DNA of 64,000 nucleotides from Muricea muricata (taxonomy: Eukaryota > Cnidaria > Anthozoa > Malacalcyonacea > Plexauridae): positions 32,430,982-32,494,981 of the forward strand of contig OY979718.1 of the NCBI GenBank assembly GCA_963855995.1, read 5' to 3'. The notes under the pieces are model-generated. The model made no database searches, was not told the DNA's origin, and worked only from the letters and a program-made list of their open reading frames with translations. The translations under genes were made by a program, and so were the position numbers. Shown here in pieces: positions 48,845 to 58,905 of the stretch (within the stretch, counting starts at the first letter, position 1; each line of letters starts with the position of its first letter).

Positions 48845-51088
48845 TATATAAACTATATAAATCTTTTCTTAACAACCCCAACGATGCGAACAGGCAAAAA
48901 TATACAAAATATAAAAATAAACTAAATCATATCATAAAATTAGCTAAGAAAATCTACTATGAGGAGCAGCTAATTAAGCATAAGCAAAATCCAAAAATGA
49001 TGTGGAAAACCTTAAATGAACTACTCAATAAACCAACTAAAAACACTAAACTATCTAAAACGTTCGTCGAAAGTAATTCGCTAAAGTTAATAGAAGACCC
49101 ACATAAAATAGCCAACAAATTCAATGACTATTTTATTTACATTGGTCCCAACCTAGCAAAAAAAAACAGCGATGACAACGATACTTTTGTGAAATATCTC
49201 AATCGGAGTTATCCGTCTAGCTTCTTTATTGATGCTGTCACACAAAACGAACGAGAAAATGAAATCGCGAATATGAAGCCAAACAAAAGTTCTGGATGTG
49301 ATGACATTAATTCTAAAATTATAAAAAAAAATGCCAAGGAAATTTTAAAGCCTTTAGCACATATTTTTAACTTATCATTCTTGTCTGGAATTATTCCACA
49401 TAATTTAAAAGTCGCATTAGTTACACCAATTTTTAAAAGCAATGATGAAACCAAGTTTAAAAATTACCGACCAATATCAGTTCTAACCTGTTTTTCAAAA
49501 TTACTAGAAAAACCTATGGCCAAAAGACTAACAATGTTTACTGGTAAACACAAGATATTATCAAAACATCAATATGGTTTCAGACAAAACAGATCAACTG
49601 AATATGCTGTAATAAACTTTGTTGACAAAATCACTACAGCAATTGATCAAGGGAAATTCTCTGTAGGCATTTTCTTTGACTTGACAAAGGCCTTTGACAC
49701 AATTAATCACAGGATTCTGATACGGAAATTAGATCATTACGGTATACGAGGCGTAGCCAAAAAATGGTTCGAAAATTATCTGTGTAATAAAAAACAGTTG
49801 GTAAAATATAACAGTGTTAAATCAGAAGAAATGACTATCACAAGTGGTGTCCCACAGGGATCAGCATTAGGACCTTTACTGCTTCTTTTATATATAAATG
49901 ATATCCAATATTGCAGTAAATCGGTTTCAATCATATTATTCGGTGATGACACAAACATACTATATAGCGATGCTTGCCTTGAAACATTACATGAAATTCT
50001 TCAAACAGAAATGAATAAAATTGCATACTGGTTAAATGTTAACAAATTGTCTTTAAATACTACGAAAACCAAACTGATTCTTTTTAGATCAAGAAATAAA
50101 AAATCCAGACATGATTTAAAGATATCAATTAATGAAGAAAATATAAAACAAGTGCATAACATTAACTTTTTAGGAATTGTTATTTACGAATTTTTAACAT
50201 GGTACGATCATATAGATCTGATCGCAAAGAACATTATCAAATGTGTGGCTATTATTTCCAGGATTCGTCATTTTACCAATTTAAATTCCCTAAAATTGAT
50301 CTATTATGCATTAGTCTATCCATATCTTACTTAGGTTAACCTAATACGGGGTAATGCTTACAAATCTCACATTCGGAAACTAGTAAATATTCAAAAAAAG
50401 ATTGTAAGATTAATAACATTTAAATCATATAATGAACATACTGATCCAATTTCTTTTTAATTAAAAATACTAAACATGTTTTTAGTTCATGTTTTTAGTT
50501 TATTATTTTAGTTCATACAAGTTCATTTATCTTCCGATATTTTCAACTGCAAAATCTTCCAGAATTTTTTACTGATTATTTTATGTCCAACAAAGATTTC
50601 CATAATTATAACACAAGAAACACATCATTGCTCCACAAAAAAATTAATAGAACAAATTATAAAAACCGTACATTGTCTAATAAAGGGAATAATTTATGGA
50701 ATAATCCTTTACAATACAAACAAATTCAATCTTTTCCTGTATTAAAAAAGGCAATAAAACTTTATCTTCTTCATTCTGATATAAATAATTAGAATTCCTG
50801 TCACTTTAAGAAATGTTGATTTGTTGTTGTAATAATTATACATAGCTTTTTCTATTTTTCAGTTTTCATATTTGTATGTTAAAATACGTATCTCTTTACT
50901 TTATCTAAGAACAATCGAACTGGCAACTTATTATAGCCGGTTATTAATTTAACCTATAGGGACCTTAAATAAAAGCCTTATGGCTTCTAGTAGATTCCTA
51001 GCCTTATATACTGTTGTAAATATTATCAAATTTATGATCTATATAATGTAATTTGGGCAAATTGATTAAATAATAAATAAATAATAAA
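48845..51088 (+). mobile_element. LINE D (Jockey/CR1-like), 5' truncated, inserted in a satellite array
   Basis: It starts within the pre-RT coding region (KLNHIIKLAKKIYYEEQLIK) and ends in an AATAAATAATAA-rich tail at about 51065-51088. It contains the RT frame 48997-50334 and a decayed C-terminal part up to 50792 (SNKDFHNYNTRNTSLLHKK and NNLWNNPLQYKQIQSFPVLK). On both sides lie parts of the same tandem repeat, which fixes the insertion limits within a few bases. Confidence 0.88.
48997..50334 (+). CDS. Reverse transcriptase of LINE D, 445 codons
   Basis: This is the polymerase for target-primed reverse transcription. Blocks in order: FVESNSLKLIEDPHKIANKF (pre-RT), NKSSGCDDINSKII (motif 0-1 region), ALVTPIFKSNDETKFKNYRP (motif 2), HQYGFRQNRSTEYAVINFV, FDLTKAFDTINHRIL (palm A, Asp), SGVPQGSALGPLLLLLYIND (motif B), LFGDDTNILY (motif C, DD kept but Gly in place of the usual Ala), WLNVNKLSLNTTKTKLILF and LGIVIY. 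It ends at a stop after YALVYPYLT where relatives continue (YCNxxWG). The endonuclease is absent because of 5' truncation. Among the LINEs here this one has the longest uninterrupted frame. Confidence 0.88.
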   Translation: MMWKTLNELLNKPTKNTKLSKTFVESNSLKLIEDPHKIANKFNDYFIYIGPNLAKKNSDDNDTFVKYLNRSYPSSFFIDAVTQNERENEIANMKPNKSSGCDDINSKIIKKNAKEILKPLAHIFNLSFLSGIIPHNLKVALVTPIFKSNDETKFKNYRPISVLTCFSKLLEKPMAKRLTMFTGKHKILSKHQYGFRQNRSTEYAVINFVDKITTAIDQGKFSVGIFFDLTKAFDTINHRILIRKLDHYGIRGVAKKWFENYLCNKKQLVKYNSVKSEEMTITSGVPQGSALGPLLLLLYINDIQYCSKSVSIILFGDDTNILYSDACLETLHEILQTEMNKIAYWLNVNKLSLNTTKTKLILFRSRNKKSRHDLKISINEENIKQVHNINFLGIVIYEFLTWYDHIDLIAKNIIKCVAIISRIRHFTNLNSLKLIYYALVYPYLT

Positions 51089-51670
51089 ATGTAGAAAGAG
51101 GCATTGGGAGGTGAAATGGGTAAAATCATGGACAAGCTGAATCATAACTATAATGCATTTCCAGAACTCCAAACTAAATTTTTTCATAAACAATGAGTCA
51201 TTTGGTCATTTCCAGCAAGTTTCAAAGAGTTTCATCACAGTTTCTACATATTCAAAACTTCAGGTACAATTAACACTGAGGAAAAAGTTACAACAAGTGG
51301 TATCTCCCACATCAGCCTTTCCAACCAAAATGAGGCAAGTCCAAAGTTAGTTTATTCATAAGAGACCAGTGGTACAGTGATGCATGTATGCAAAATATTA
51401 ACTGATTTTGATGCAAATGCAAAGGATCTGAATAAAGACAAGTAGCACATAGAAAGAACCATTGCGAGGTCAAATAGGTAAAATCATGGCCAAGCTGAAA
51501 CGTAACTATGATGCATTTCCTGAACTCCAAACTAAGTTTTTTTCAAAAAGAATGAGTCATTTCCACCAAGTTTTAAAGAATTTCGTCACAGTTTCTACAT
51601 TTTCAAAATTTCAGGTGCAATTAACAACAAGGAAAAAGTTACAACAAGTGGGATCTCCCACATCAACAGC
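51089..51670. repeat. Satellite-like array, about 1.7 units right of LINE D
   Basis: The period is about 355 bp: the first unit is about 51093-51449 and the second, partial, 51450-51670. Shared words include AAAATCATGG(A/C)CAAGCTGAA, ATGCATTTCC, GAACTCCAAACTAA, AGTCATTT and AAAAAGTTACAACAAGTG. Confidence 0.88.
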
Positions 51671-51763
51671 AATTTTCAAGATTCATTCTAATATCATACC
51701 TCAAATTCAAATTGTCCAATCAAAATATCGTATTTCTACCACGTGATGAGGTGATTTCTCACT

Positions 51764-51816
51764 GTATCTCACTTTTAAAGTGAGATACCATTGAATCTCA
51801 CTTTTAAAGTGAGATT
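51764..51816. repeat. Twin near-perfect palindromes
   Basis: Two tandem palindromes built on TCTCACTTTTAAAGTGAGA (51764-51788 and 51794-51816), separated by CATTG, with further half-sites (TTTCTCAC before, TATCTCAC after). No promoter or gene is recognised next to them. Confidence 0.9.
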
Positions 51817-52131
51817 CAGTGAATATCTCACGCTGTCATGGCAACGCTTGTACACGCAAGCACAGATTGGCAAGTTTTCGTAAACAAAAATGACGAAATG
51901 CGCGAAAAGTTTGATGAATTTCACGAAGAATAATAAAGTATTTTGGAGGACAAGGACGTTGAAAACACAAATATTTAAAAAATTAAAAGGAATTTTCAGT
52001 ACTTCTCGTTATAAAAATAAACAAAGAACTGGCTATTTTGTATTTTAGAGCATCATATTTACAAAGGTATGTTCAACTTGAAGAACTTAAAAGTTTATTC
52101 TTACGAAAGTTTTTGATTTTCGGTATAATAT

Positions 52132-52262
52132 ATCATTTATATACCCTTCACTCGGGGGATTCAGTGAAATATTTCCTTCAGTGATGATATTTTAGTGATA
52201 AATATCATCACTTCAGGAAATATTTCACTGAATCCCCCTCGCTCCGGGTATATAAATGATAA
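52132..52262. repeat. 131-bp hairpin MITE
   Basis: ATCATTTATATACCC and GGGTATATAAATGAT form the ends. The inner arms GGGGGATTCAGTGAAATATT and AATATTTCACTGAATCCCCC are almost perfect, and the loop is a few bases. It is almost wholly arm. Confidence 0.9.
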
Positions 52263-53144
52263 TTGACACAACTGTAAACTGTTATATACCTTTTATTTAT
52301 GATTTTGAATGAACCACTTTTTCATCATCAACAATTCTTCAGGAAAGCAAAAAATGTACCATATATCTAGAAAGATTTATGAGAATTTTGCTTAGATTAC
52401 AATTCTAAGGGGTTTTTTAAGTAATTTACACACAGTCCCTTTATCAATTTATCATGGGCCTGCCATAAAATATTTTATTGCATTTGAAAAGGACTTGGCA
52501 AAAATCTAATGGTCTCTCGCACTAACTCCGGGTAATTTTCAAGACATTGCATGACTTCATTTATGAAGTTGCTTCAATCTTCGATTCAAGTAACTATGAT
52601 GCTCCATGAACTTCCTGTATACTCTTTAAGAAGTCCACAACATTTCTCTCACTTAGTATGTATATTGTTGAGGTTTTTTGAAATGTCACATAATCTGTCA
52701 CACAAAATCAATTTGTGTTCCAGTCTGCAAAAGATGGCCAGTGCATGCACAAGTTTTTTGTAAGTTCATCTTTGTTCATTCCAAAATATACCCATTCCAT
52801 GTGAATATGACAAGGCAGTTTTTATGAGACCAGTGTGCAAGAATGTGTAACCAGTTTGCAGATATGCAAGAGAAATTTCATGCCCAGTGCAATGTGAGGA
52901 AGAAACTGTGCAATTGGGATATCAGCCTGGATGCATTCCATGTAAACTCCATGCCGAAGATAAGCTAATATTTATTATTTTGTTCATCTAAATCCACACC
53001 GAAGATCTTCGGTGTTGAATGCATGGAATGCAGTCTGGGATATCAGGCATGCAATTTTGATATCTTCTATATATTTTCTACTCAATTTTGTAAAACTTTT
53101 TAGTCTGGTTTACTTATATGGGAATGACTGAATGCAATGCTATA
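52263..53144. other. No recognisable gene
   Basis: AT-rich, with a short inverted repeat ATTCCATG...CATGGAAT spanning about 52934-53028 and GAAGATCTTC near 53002. The 70-codon frame at 52551 has no supporting evidence. Confidence 0.5.
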
Positions 53145-53630
53145 CAGGGTGTCCCAAAAAAGCCAAAAACTATTGAAAATGATCTATTGTTAAAACTTCA
53201 ATGCCTAGCACTAAATTGAACCCATGAGTGGATAAACTACTGACATAACTGTCATAATTAATAGTAATACTCAGTGTTAACCATTTTTATGCCAGACAAA
53301 AAAACTAAACCTACAAGTGCATATTAAAAATGCAATCAAATTTTATGCATGGGCAATCAATTTGGTTTTTATCAATATTACCTACAGGTATAAGTTGTTT
53401 CAGCCAGGAAAATGATGACATCAAATAAACTAACAAGATAGAATTGTTTTCATTTTTTCTAAGCCTGATTTGCTTTTAGAGTTTAGAGAAAACAATTTAC
53501 AAATGTAACTTCCCATGAGCAAAACAAAGGTACTTTATAAAGATATTTTAATTTTTTAGCAAGTGCTAGGGCATTCAAATGTTAACAATAGGTGATTTCA
53601 ATAGTTTTTGGGGTTTTTTGTGACACCCTG
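53145..53630. mobile_element. Tc1/mariner-like MITE, 486 bp
   Basis: The terminal inverted repeats of about 70 bp begin CAGGGTGTCCCAAAAA (left) and CAGGGTGTCACAAAAA (right, inverted) and share AAAACTATTGAAA and TCTAGCACT-like inner words. TA flanks both ends (53143-53144, 53631-53632). No transposase is present. Confidence 0.85.
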
Positions 53631-53759
53631 TACATGCAGTACCTTACTTTAATACTTAATTCCAGACTGAAATATTCCAGACTGAAATACAAATTCCGCC
53701 TGCCTTTAAAGGCCTTTAAACCACTCGAAAAAACCCTGTAAATTTTCGACCCTTCTTAG

Positions 53760-54293
53760 GGCCTGTTTACATGAAGGTAGGGTGACCCTAGTAGAAGGGT
53801 TACGCTAGCAAACGGGACAAAAAAAAGCGAGCGTTTACATGAGATAGGGTAACCCTACTGCTAGGGCTATGTTCACCGCTAGGGTCACCCTATCTTAACG
53901 TGGTCGCTCTGCCATTCATTTAAAAAATGGTATTAACGTGCGAAGTTCTTGTGGTATGCTGTGTGATACTATGTCTGGCTCATTTAGTTGTTTCATTTCA
54001 GTGTTGTGACTATCTTTGCTTGTTTGATATTTACTGAAGGCGAATAACTTGACCCGCTTGATAGGGTAACCCTACCTGACGCATTTACATGGCTCATGTA
54101 AACAAAAAGATAGCCCTACTGCTAGGGTAACCCTATCTATTTGATAGGGTAACCCTACCGCTAGGGTAACCCTACCGCTAGGGTAACCCTAGCGCACATG
54201 TAAACGCTTCCTATAAAACATATTGTAGTAGGGTAACTCGCTTACTAGGGTAACCCTTCTGCTAGGGTCACCCTACTTCCATGTAAACAGGCC
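53760..54293. mobile_element. Non-autonomous element packed with AGGGTAACCCT palindromes
   Basis: The ends GGCCTGTTTACATGAAGGTA and, inverted, GGCCTGTTTACATGGAAGTA continue as inverted repeats of about 70 bp. Inside are many copies of the palindromic word AGGGTAACCCT and the spacer TACCGCT (16-bp periodicity at 54140-54190), plus further GTTTACATG words. Flanks CTTCTTAG and ATTATTAG may be a decayed 8-bp target duplication. No coding sequence is present. Confidence 0.8.
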
Positions 54294-54484
54294 ATTATTA
54301 GAATATGATTAAACGCAAATTACAACAATGTACCATATAAAATATACCTATAAAGCGAAACAGTTCAAAACGTGCAACGTTTAAAGCGAAATATGTCGCT
54401 CAGTTCAAGCTTGTTTCTCCCAAAAACAATCTCTAATATCCAAAGAGATACTCTACTACAGCTAAACATGTAAAATAAAGCATT

Positions 54485-54700
54485 TTACCTTGAAGTTGAA
54501 CGAGGATTTAGGCAATAAAATTGTAGAATTTCAACAGAAATTTTCGAGGTAATTTTCGCCACGAGAAAGAAGTTCGACATTCGGAAAACTCCGGACGGTA
54601 ACGGAATAATCCCAAAGCAGCGCGCACATAAGTCGACAATTTCCGAGTAACAAGAAAGACCAAGCCACCAAGGGGGCAGTTCGGACATTAGACATTTTCA
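54485..54700 (-). CDS. Weak candidate first exon on the minus strand
   Basis: A 67-codon frame (MSELPPWWLGLSCYSE on) reads to R and a GTAAAATG donor-like site after TTCAACTTCAAG near 54491. A second ATG in another frame gives a hydrophobic start (MSNVRTAPLVAWSFLLLG) but meets a stop. GC content is slightly higher than around it. No downstream exon is recognised. Confidence 0.2.
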
Positions 54701-54829
54701 ATAAAAACTTATCAAATGTGACACATTATTTCCGTCAAGGTTGTAACCAGGGACCTACATTATTTGAATCAATTTTATTCCTAATTACTGCGATTTGCAT
54801 TCAAGCTTGCGGCGTGTGGTTTCAAAACG

Positions 54830-55120
54830 TACGTTTGACGTTTCAAAACGTACGTTTGCCGTTTCAAAACGCACGTTTGCTGTTTTAAAAAAAACCAGTT
54901 TTGACAGGCCTCATGCTAAGTTTGAACAATGAAATTGACACTCTTTCGCGCTTCGAACGGAATGTTTGGCTTTTATATAGTAAATATAGTATATAAAAGC
55001 CAAACATTCCTTTTCAACCACGAAAACATGTTAATTTCATCGCCCAAACATGACATGTGACGTGCAAAAACATTACGTTCTGAAACGGCAAACGTGCGTT
55101 TTGAAACGGCAATTTGCACA
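54830..55120. repeat. Palindromic element with 21-bp tandem repeats in the arms
   Basis: GTTTCAAAACGTACGTTTG repeats about three to four times at 54830-54885 and appears inverted at 55080-55115 (AAACGTGCGTTTTGAAACGG). At the centre, GGAATGTTTGGCTTTTATAT and its inverse form a near-perfect 52-bp palindrome (54959-55010). Confidence 0.8.
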
Positions 55121-55800
55121 AATCTAACTTATAATTCACACCAAAGCCTGTACCACCAGACCACTCGTTCATGCTTGTATGTTGGGCGGTAAATTATTGA
55201 CTTTAACCAAATGAATTTTCAACTTAATTTTAAGCCAAAATATTTGCAACTGTCTGCAGCAAGATTTAAACAAATCTAACTGGTAATTTACACAAAATCC
55301 TGTACCACTAGACCACTATACTCGTTCATGGTTATACAGTTGGTACAGTTGTACGGTTGGTACAGTTGACTTCAGCCAACATTTTACCTTCATTTTAAGC
55401 CACAATAGTTTCAACTGTCTGCACAGCCATATTCGCACAATTCGAACTGGTAATGCAGACCAAAACCTGTACCGCTAGCCCACTCGTATATGTTATCCAC
55501 TTCCATGTGTGGTGAGAGGTAAAATATTGACTTTAACCAATTTTTTACTTCATTTTAAGGTATAATATTTGCAGCAGTCTGCATTAAGATTTTAACCAAT
55601 CTAAGCGATAATTTGGACCAAAACATGCACCACTAGACCACTCGTTCATACTTCTGTAGGGCGTGGTAAATGATTGACTTTTACCAATTTTTTACTTGAT
55701 TTTAAGGCAAAATATTTGCAATTACCGAGAATTGAAAACGACATATGATATCACTACACCACTACTCGTTCATGCTTGAGTATGTATGATGTAAATTATA
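55120..55800. repeat. Degenerate tandem repeats, about 165 bp, with a tRNA A-box-like word
   Basis: Four to five units share CCTGTACCACTAGACCACT, CTCGTTCATGCTT, TTGACTTTAACCAA and TTTTAAG(C/G)CAAAATAT. On the minus strand the first word reads AGTGGTCTAGTGGTACAGG, which fits a pol III A-box (TGGTCTAGTGG). No B-box was found in the units. Confidence 0.75.
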
Positions 55801-55819
55801 GACTAAAAAAGTTTTTTTC

Positions 55820-55935
55820 AGCCTCATCCTAACACTAACCCTAAAATACTTGTAAAATGAAGTAAAGTACTTGTAAAATAGGGTTAGGGTAAAAATTAGG
55901 GCTACGGCTATGTTTAGGGCCAGGGTTAGAGGTTG
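55820..55935. repeat. Interstitial telomere-like patch
   Basis: Scattered CTAACCCTAA and GGGTTAGGGTAAAAATTAGG words, degenerate. Similar small patches occur at 40395-40416 and 57545-57580. Confidence 0.6.
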
Positions 55936-56039
55936 AGGTTTTTAAATTGAATGACAAGCGAAAGGTGTGCTCAAACTTCATAAATTACAAAAATGCATGC
56001 ATTGCGTACATAAATTGGATTAGAATTTGCTGCACCCCA

Positions 56040-56330
56040 CCGTCGACATTGGGTCATATTGGATGATGCGGTGCATTCGTAATACAAAGGTGCGAGTTCG
56101 AATCCCGCTGAAGACAACGATGTTCGTTACATGGTGGGGCTTATTGCAAACGCATGATTGTAGTGGGTTAAGAAAGTGAACTGTAATGTGTTTCGGGTTA
56201 AGAAGGAATCGAGACACTTGACTGTGGTGTGTCAAATGTTGAGTTGAGAAAGAAGCGAGATACTTAACTCTGGAGTGGCAAATGTGGCGGGTTACGAACG
56301 AGACTCTTTTTTATTCTGAAGAGTCTTTCT
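56040..56330 (+). mobile_element. SINE-like segment: tRNA-like head plus short tandem tail
   Basis: GTGCGAGTTCGAATCCCGCT near 56092 fits a B-box with a paired T-arm. It is followed by three to four imperfect repeats of about 50 bp (GGGTTAAGAAAG, GAGACACTTGACTGTGG, GCGAGATACTTAACTC) to about 56310. The head does not fold as a full tRNA by eye. Confidence 0.45.
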
Positions 56331-56439
56331 GTTCAAACAAAATACGGATTTCATTGCAAGTTTGGGTGCGTTAATTATTTCGCATTATCCTTGAGAAAAG
56401 AACATATCAGGAGTTGCATCGTGGTTGTTTCGTAAAGAG

Positions 56440-56515
56440 AGTATAAAGAATACTGAGTAGAGCGTGACGCTAGCAACATCAAGGTCTTGGGTTCGATTCT
56501 CACCACGGTATTTTT
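56440..56515 (+). repeat. tRNA-like sequence
   Basis: GAGTAGAGCGTGACGCTAGC followed by GGTCTTGGGTTCGATTCTCA and CCACGG suggests a D-arm, an anticodon region and a T-arm, but the acceptor ends do not pair. Probably a SINE head or tRNA pseudogene. Confidence 0.4.
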
Positions 56516-57445
56516 CACTTTCCCGGTTGAGACGCATTTACTTGAGAGTACTTTTTCCAAACATTATTACCAAGTTTACATTATTACCAAGTTTTACATA
56601 TAGTAACATCTTCAATATATCGTATATCAATAATATCGCCTTCGAATTCCCTAAGTGTGCAAGAGATCAAGAGCCACTTTTCAAAGCATTCCGAGCCCTC
56701 AAGTAATCCAACATATTGCCACTAATCGAACTTGCGGCTACCTGAAAGGGCTTATACTTTTTAGGACACAGTGCAAATGCAGTATGTATACAACCTTCGT
56801 GTATACTTGCATTTATCTAAATATCATCTATATATAAACAAATAATCTCAAATACATAATCGCGCTATATTAACTTTATTGGAGAATTAAACCCAAAGGG
56901 CACGAGTGCATGCAAACGGGACTCTAAGTCCCATGCGAGGAATTCTACCTTTTTACACGCAATATATAAATTACATTTACTTAATAGATTACATGCAGAT
57001 TACACGTATGTTTTTGACAGAAAGGATTAATTTTATGGTAAGACTTCGAAGGTCTGCAGGACAAGCTATTTTACACACATAATTCCAAAGAGGGACAATA
57101 CGGTTAAAGAACGACGACTGAAAAGAACTTGTTTCACACGACGGCACTTTCAGTACGAGAGAAGGATTTTTACAGTTACGAGTACGGTTATGACTAACAA
57201 ATGACACAAAGTTATATATATTTAAATCATATAAAAATCGTTCAGCAGTTTACAGAAATATGTCAAATCCTTCATCTCTCTGTCGTAAGACAACGGTAAG
57301 AGGTCTAGCATCTTTAATTAAACGGTCTTTATATGAAAGGTCCCGCGTTTGGAGGATCCACCTTGTGGCGCGCCTTTCAACTCTCTCCAACTTTTTTTTG
57401 TTGGTGCACTGAGACGGCGACGCAAATTTAGAAACCGTAGACAAT

Positions 57446-57833
57446 CGGTAGCATCTTTAATGGTCGGTAGCATCATTGATCTCGATCTCAAGCCTATATG
57501 TCTGATAAAAATAAAATAGATCTTTCTTTTTAAAATTTTAAATAATCCAATCCCTGACCCAAACCCTAAACCTAACCCTTACAAAAATCGTATAAAAGGG
57601 AAATAATATAAGAAAAAAAGTTTGACGAACTTTAAAAATAAAAAAGCCTCGGGTGGAATTCGAACCCCTGCCTATTCTATTAGAAATCGTACGCCTAAAC
57701 GACTGAGCTAACAACGAGCTAGCTGAAAACCGTCAAAACAATTTCTATTTATAATAAAACTTCGTCTAATCGAGACGAGAGGAATCTGGGAACGAGATCA
57801 ATGATGCTACCGACCATTAAAGATGCTACCTAA
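57446..57833. mobile_element. MITE with 38-bp terminal repeats inside LINE C
   Basis: GGTAGCATCTTTAATGGTCG followed by GTAGCATCATTGATCTCG is repeated inverted at the right end. Weaker similarity extends outward to TTTAGAAAC words on both sides, so the true ends may be at about 57425 and 57853. Inside is a minus-strand tRNA-like sequence and a telomere-like patch. LINE C coding sequence resumes on both sides. Confidence 0.85.
57650..57722 (-). repeat. tRNA-like sequence inside the MITE
   Basis: The minus strand reads GTTAGCTCAGTCGTTTAGGC, then a putative anticodon loop with TTTCTAA, then GGGGTTCGAATTCCACCC. The A- and B-box words are good and the T-arm pairs, but the acceptor and anticodon stems do not. 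Probably a tRNA pseudogene or SINE head carried by the MITE. Confidence 0.5.
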
Positions 57834-58611
57834 GATGTTTCTAAATAAGCGACGGCGACCATATTTCTGTGGCGTAACATAGCTGAGATTTTACCAGAGA
57901 AAGATATAATGCGCGCCGAACATCACAAACCGTTAGGATGTAGCATGTTCTTCTTAGTAGACCCAGCATTTTATTGGCGTTGCTAACAATCTGCGATAAA
58001 CGCGCGTTCCAGCTGAGGTTACTTGTCAAAGTGATCCCATGATCAACTTCACTGTCCACACGTTTTAAATCTGCAGAGCCAAGATGGTAATTGGCGATGA
58101 GTGAATATCTGCGACGTGAGATTGTCATAATGTTGCACTTGGATGTGTTGAATGTGATGTTTGAATCAGCGCTCCAAAACTTCAGCGCAAGTCAATGTGG
58201 TCTGCAGTCAAGCGCTATCCTCGTTAGATGTTATAACTCTGTGTAGCTTCGCATCGTCAGCGTACAAACCTGTTGATGTAGTTTGAGGGATAACGTCTGG
58301 GAGATCATTACTGAACAGAAGGTACAGCATAGGACCTAAAATGCTTCCTTGAGAGACGCCAGAGGTTACAGGTGACCATTCTGAAGCTATACCTTCAACA
58401 GCAACACGTTGTTTAAGCCCACACAGGTAGCTACTGAACCAGCTGTAAAGATTTCCAGAGATTCTATATCTACAGAGTCTTGTTAAAAGAATGTTATGGT
58501 CAACAGAATCGAAGGCCTTTGCGAAGTCAAGGAAAATAACGTCCGCCTGAATGTTATTGTCGAGTAGAAATCCGCTCATGTCACACCCGTACAAGAATGA
58601 GAAAAAGAACC

Positions 58612-58905
58612 TGCCACCAACTACCGACCAATAATCATATTCCTCCCATCTATTATTAGCAAAGTCTTGGAACGATGTGTTTGTAATCGATTTTATGATC
58701 ATGTTCGGGAGATGATCCGATGCAATGAAGAGTGGTCAGAAGTTGGGTGACACACAAGCGACCATAAAGGAATCCATGCCGAGCGTCATTAATCATCCCC
58801 CGAACATGATCATAAAATCGATTACAAACACATCCTTCTAAGACTTTGCTAATAATAGATAGGAGGGATATGGATATTGGTCGGTAGTTGGTGGCAGGTT
58901 CCTTT
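58612..58905. repeat. Inverted duplication within LINE C
   Basis: About 107 bp at 58612-58718 is an inverted copy of 58795-58905 (ACCTGCCACCAACTACCGAC against GTCGGTAGTTGGTGGCAGGT; ATGATCATGTTCGGG against CCCGAACATGATCAT). The outer copy matches the proper RT order (NYRPISIPP region). The inner copy interrupts it before LLDNNIQADVIFLDF. Confidence 0.88.

Noticed and set aside
51089-51670. CRISPR-like spaced repeats
   Set aside because: Units are long (about 355 bp), head to tail, without short repeats and unique spacers, in an animal genome.
55820-55935. True telomere or chromosome end
   Set aside because: Only a few degenerate CCCTAA-like words, with unrelated sequence on both sides.
57650-57722. 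Genuine tRNA gene
   Set aside because: A- and B-box words are present, but the acceptor and anticodon stems do not pair and the sequence is inside a MITE.
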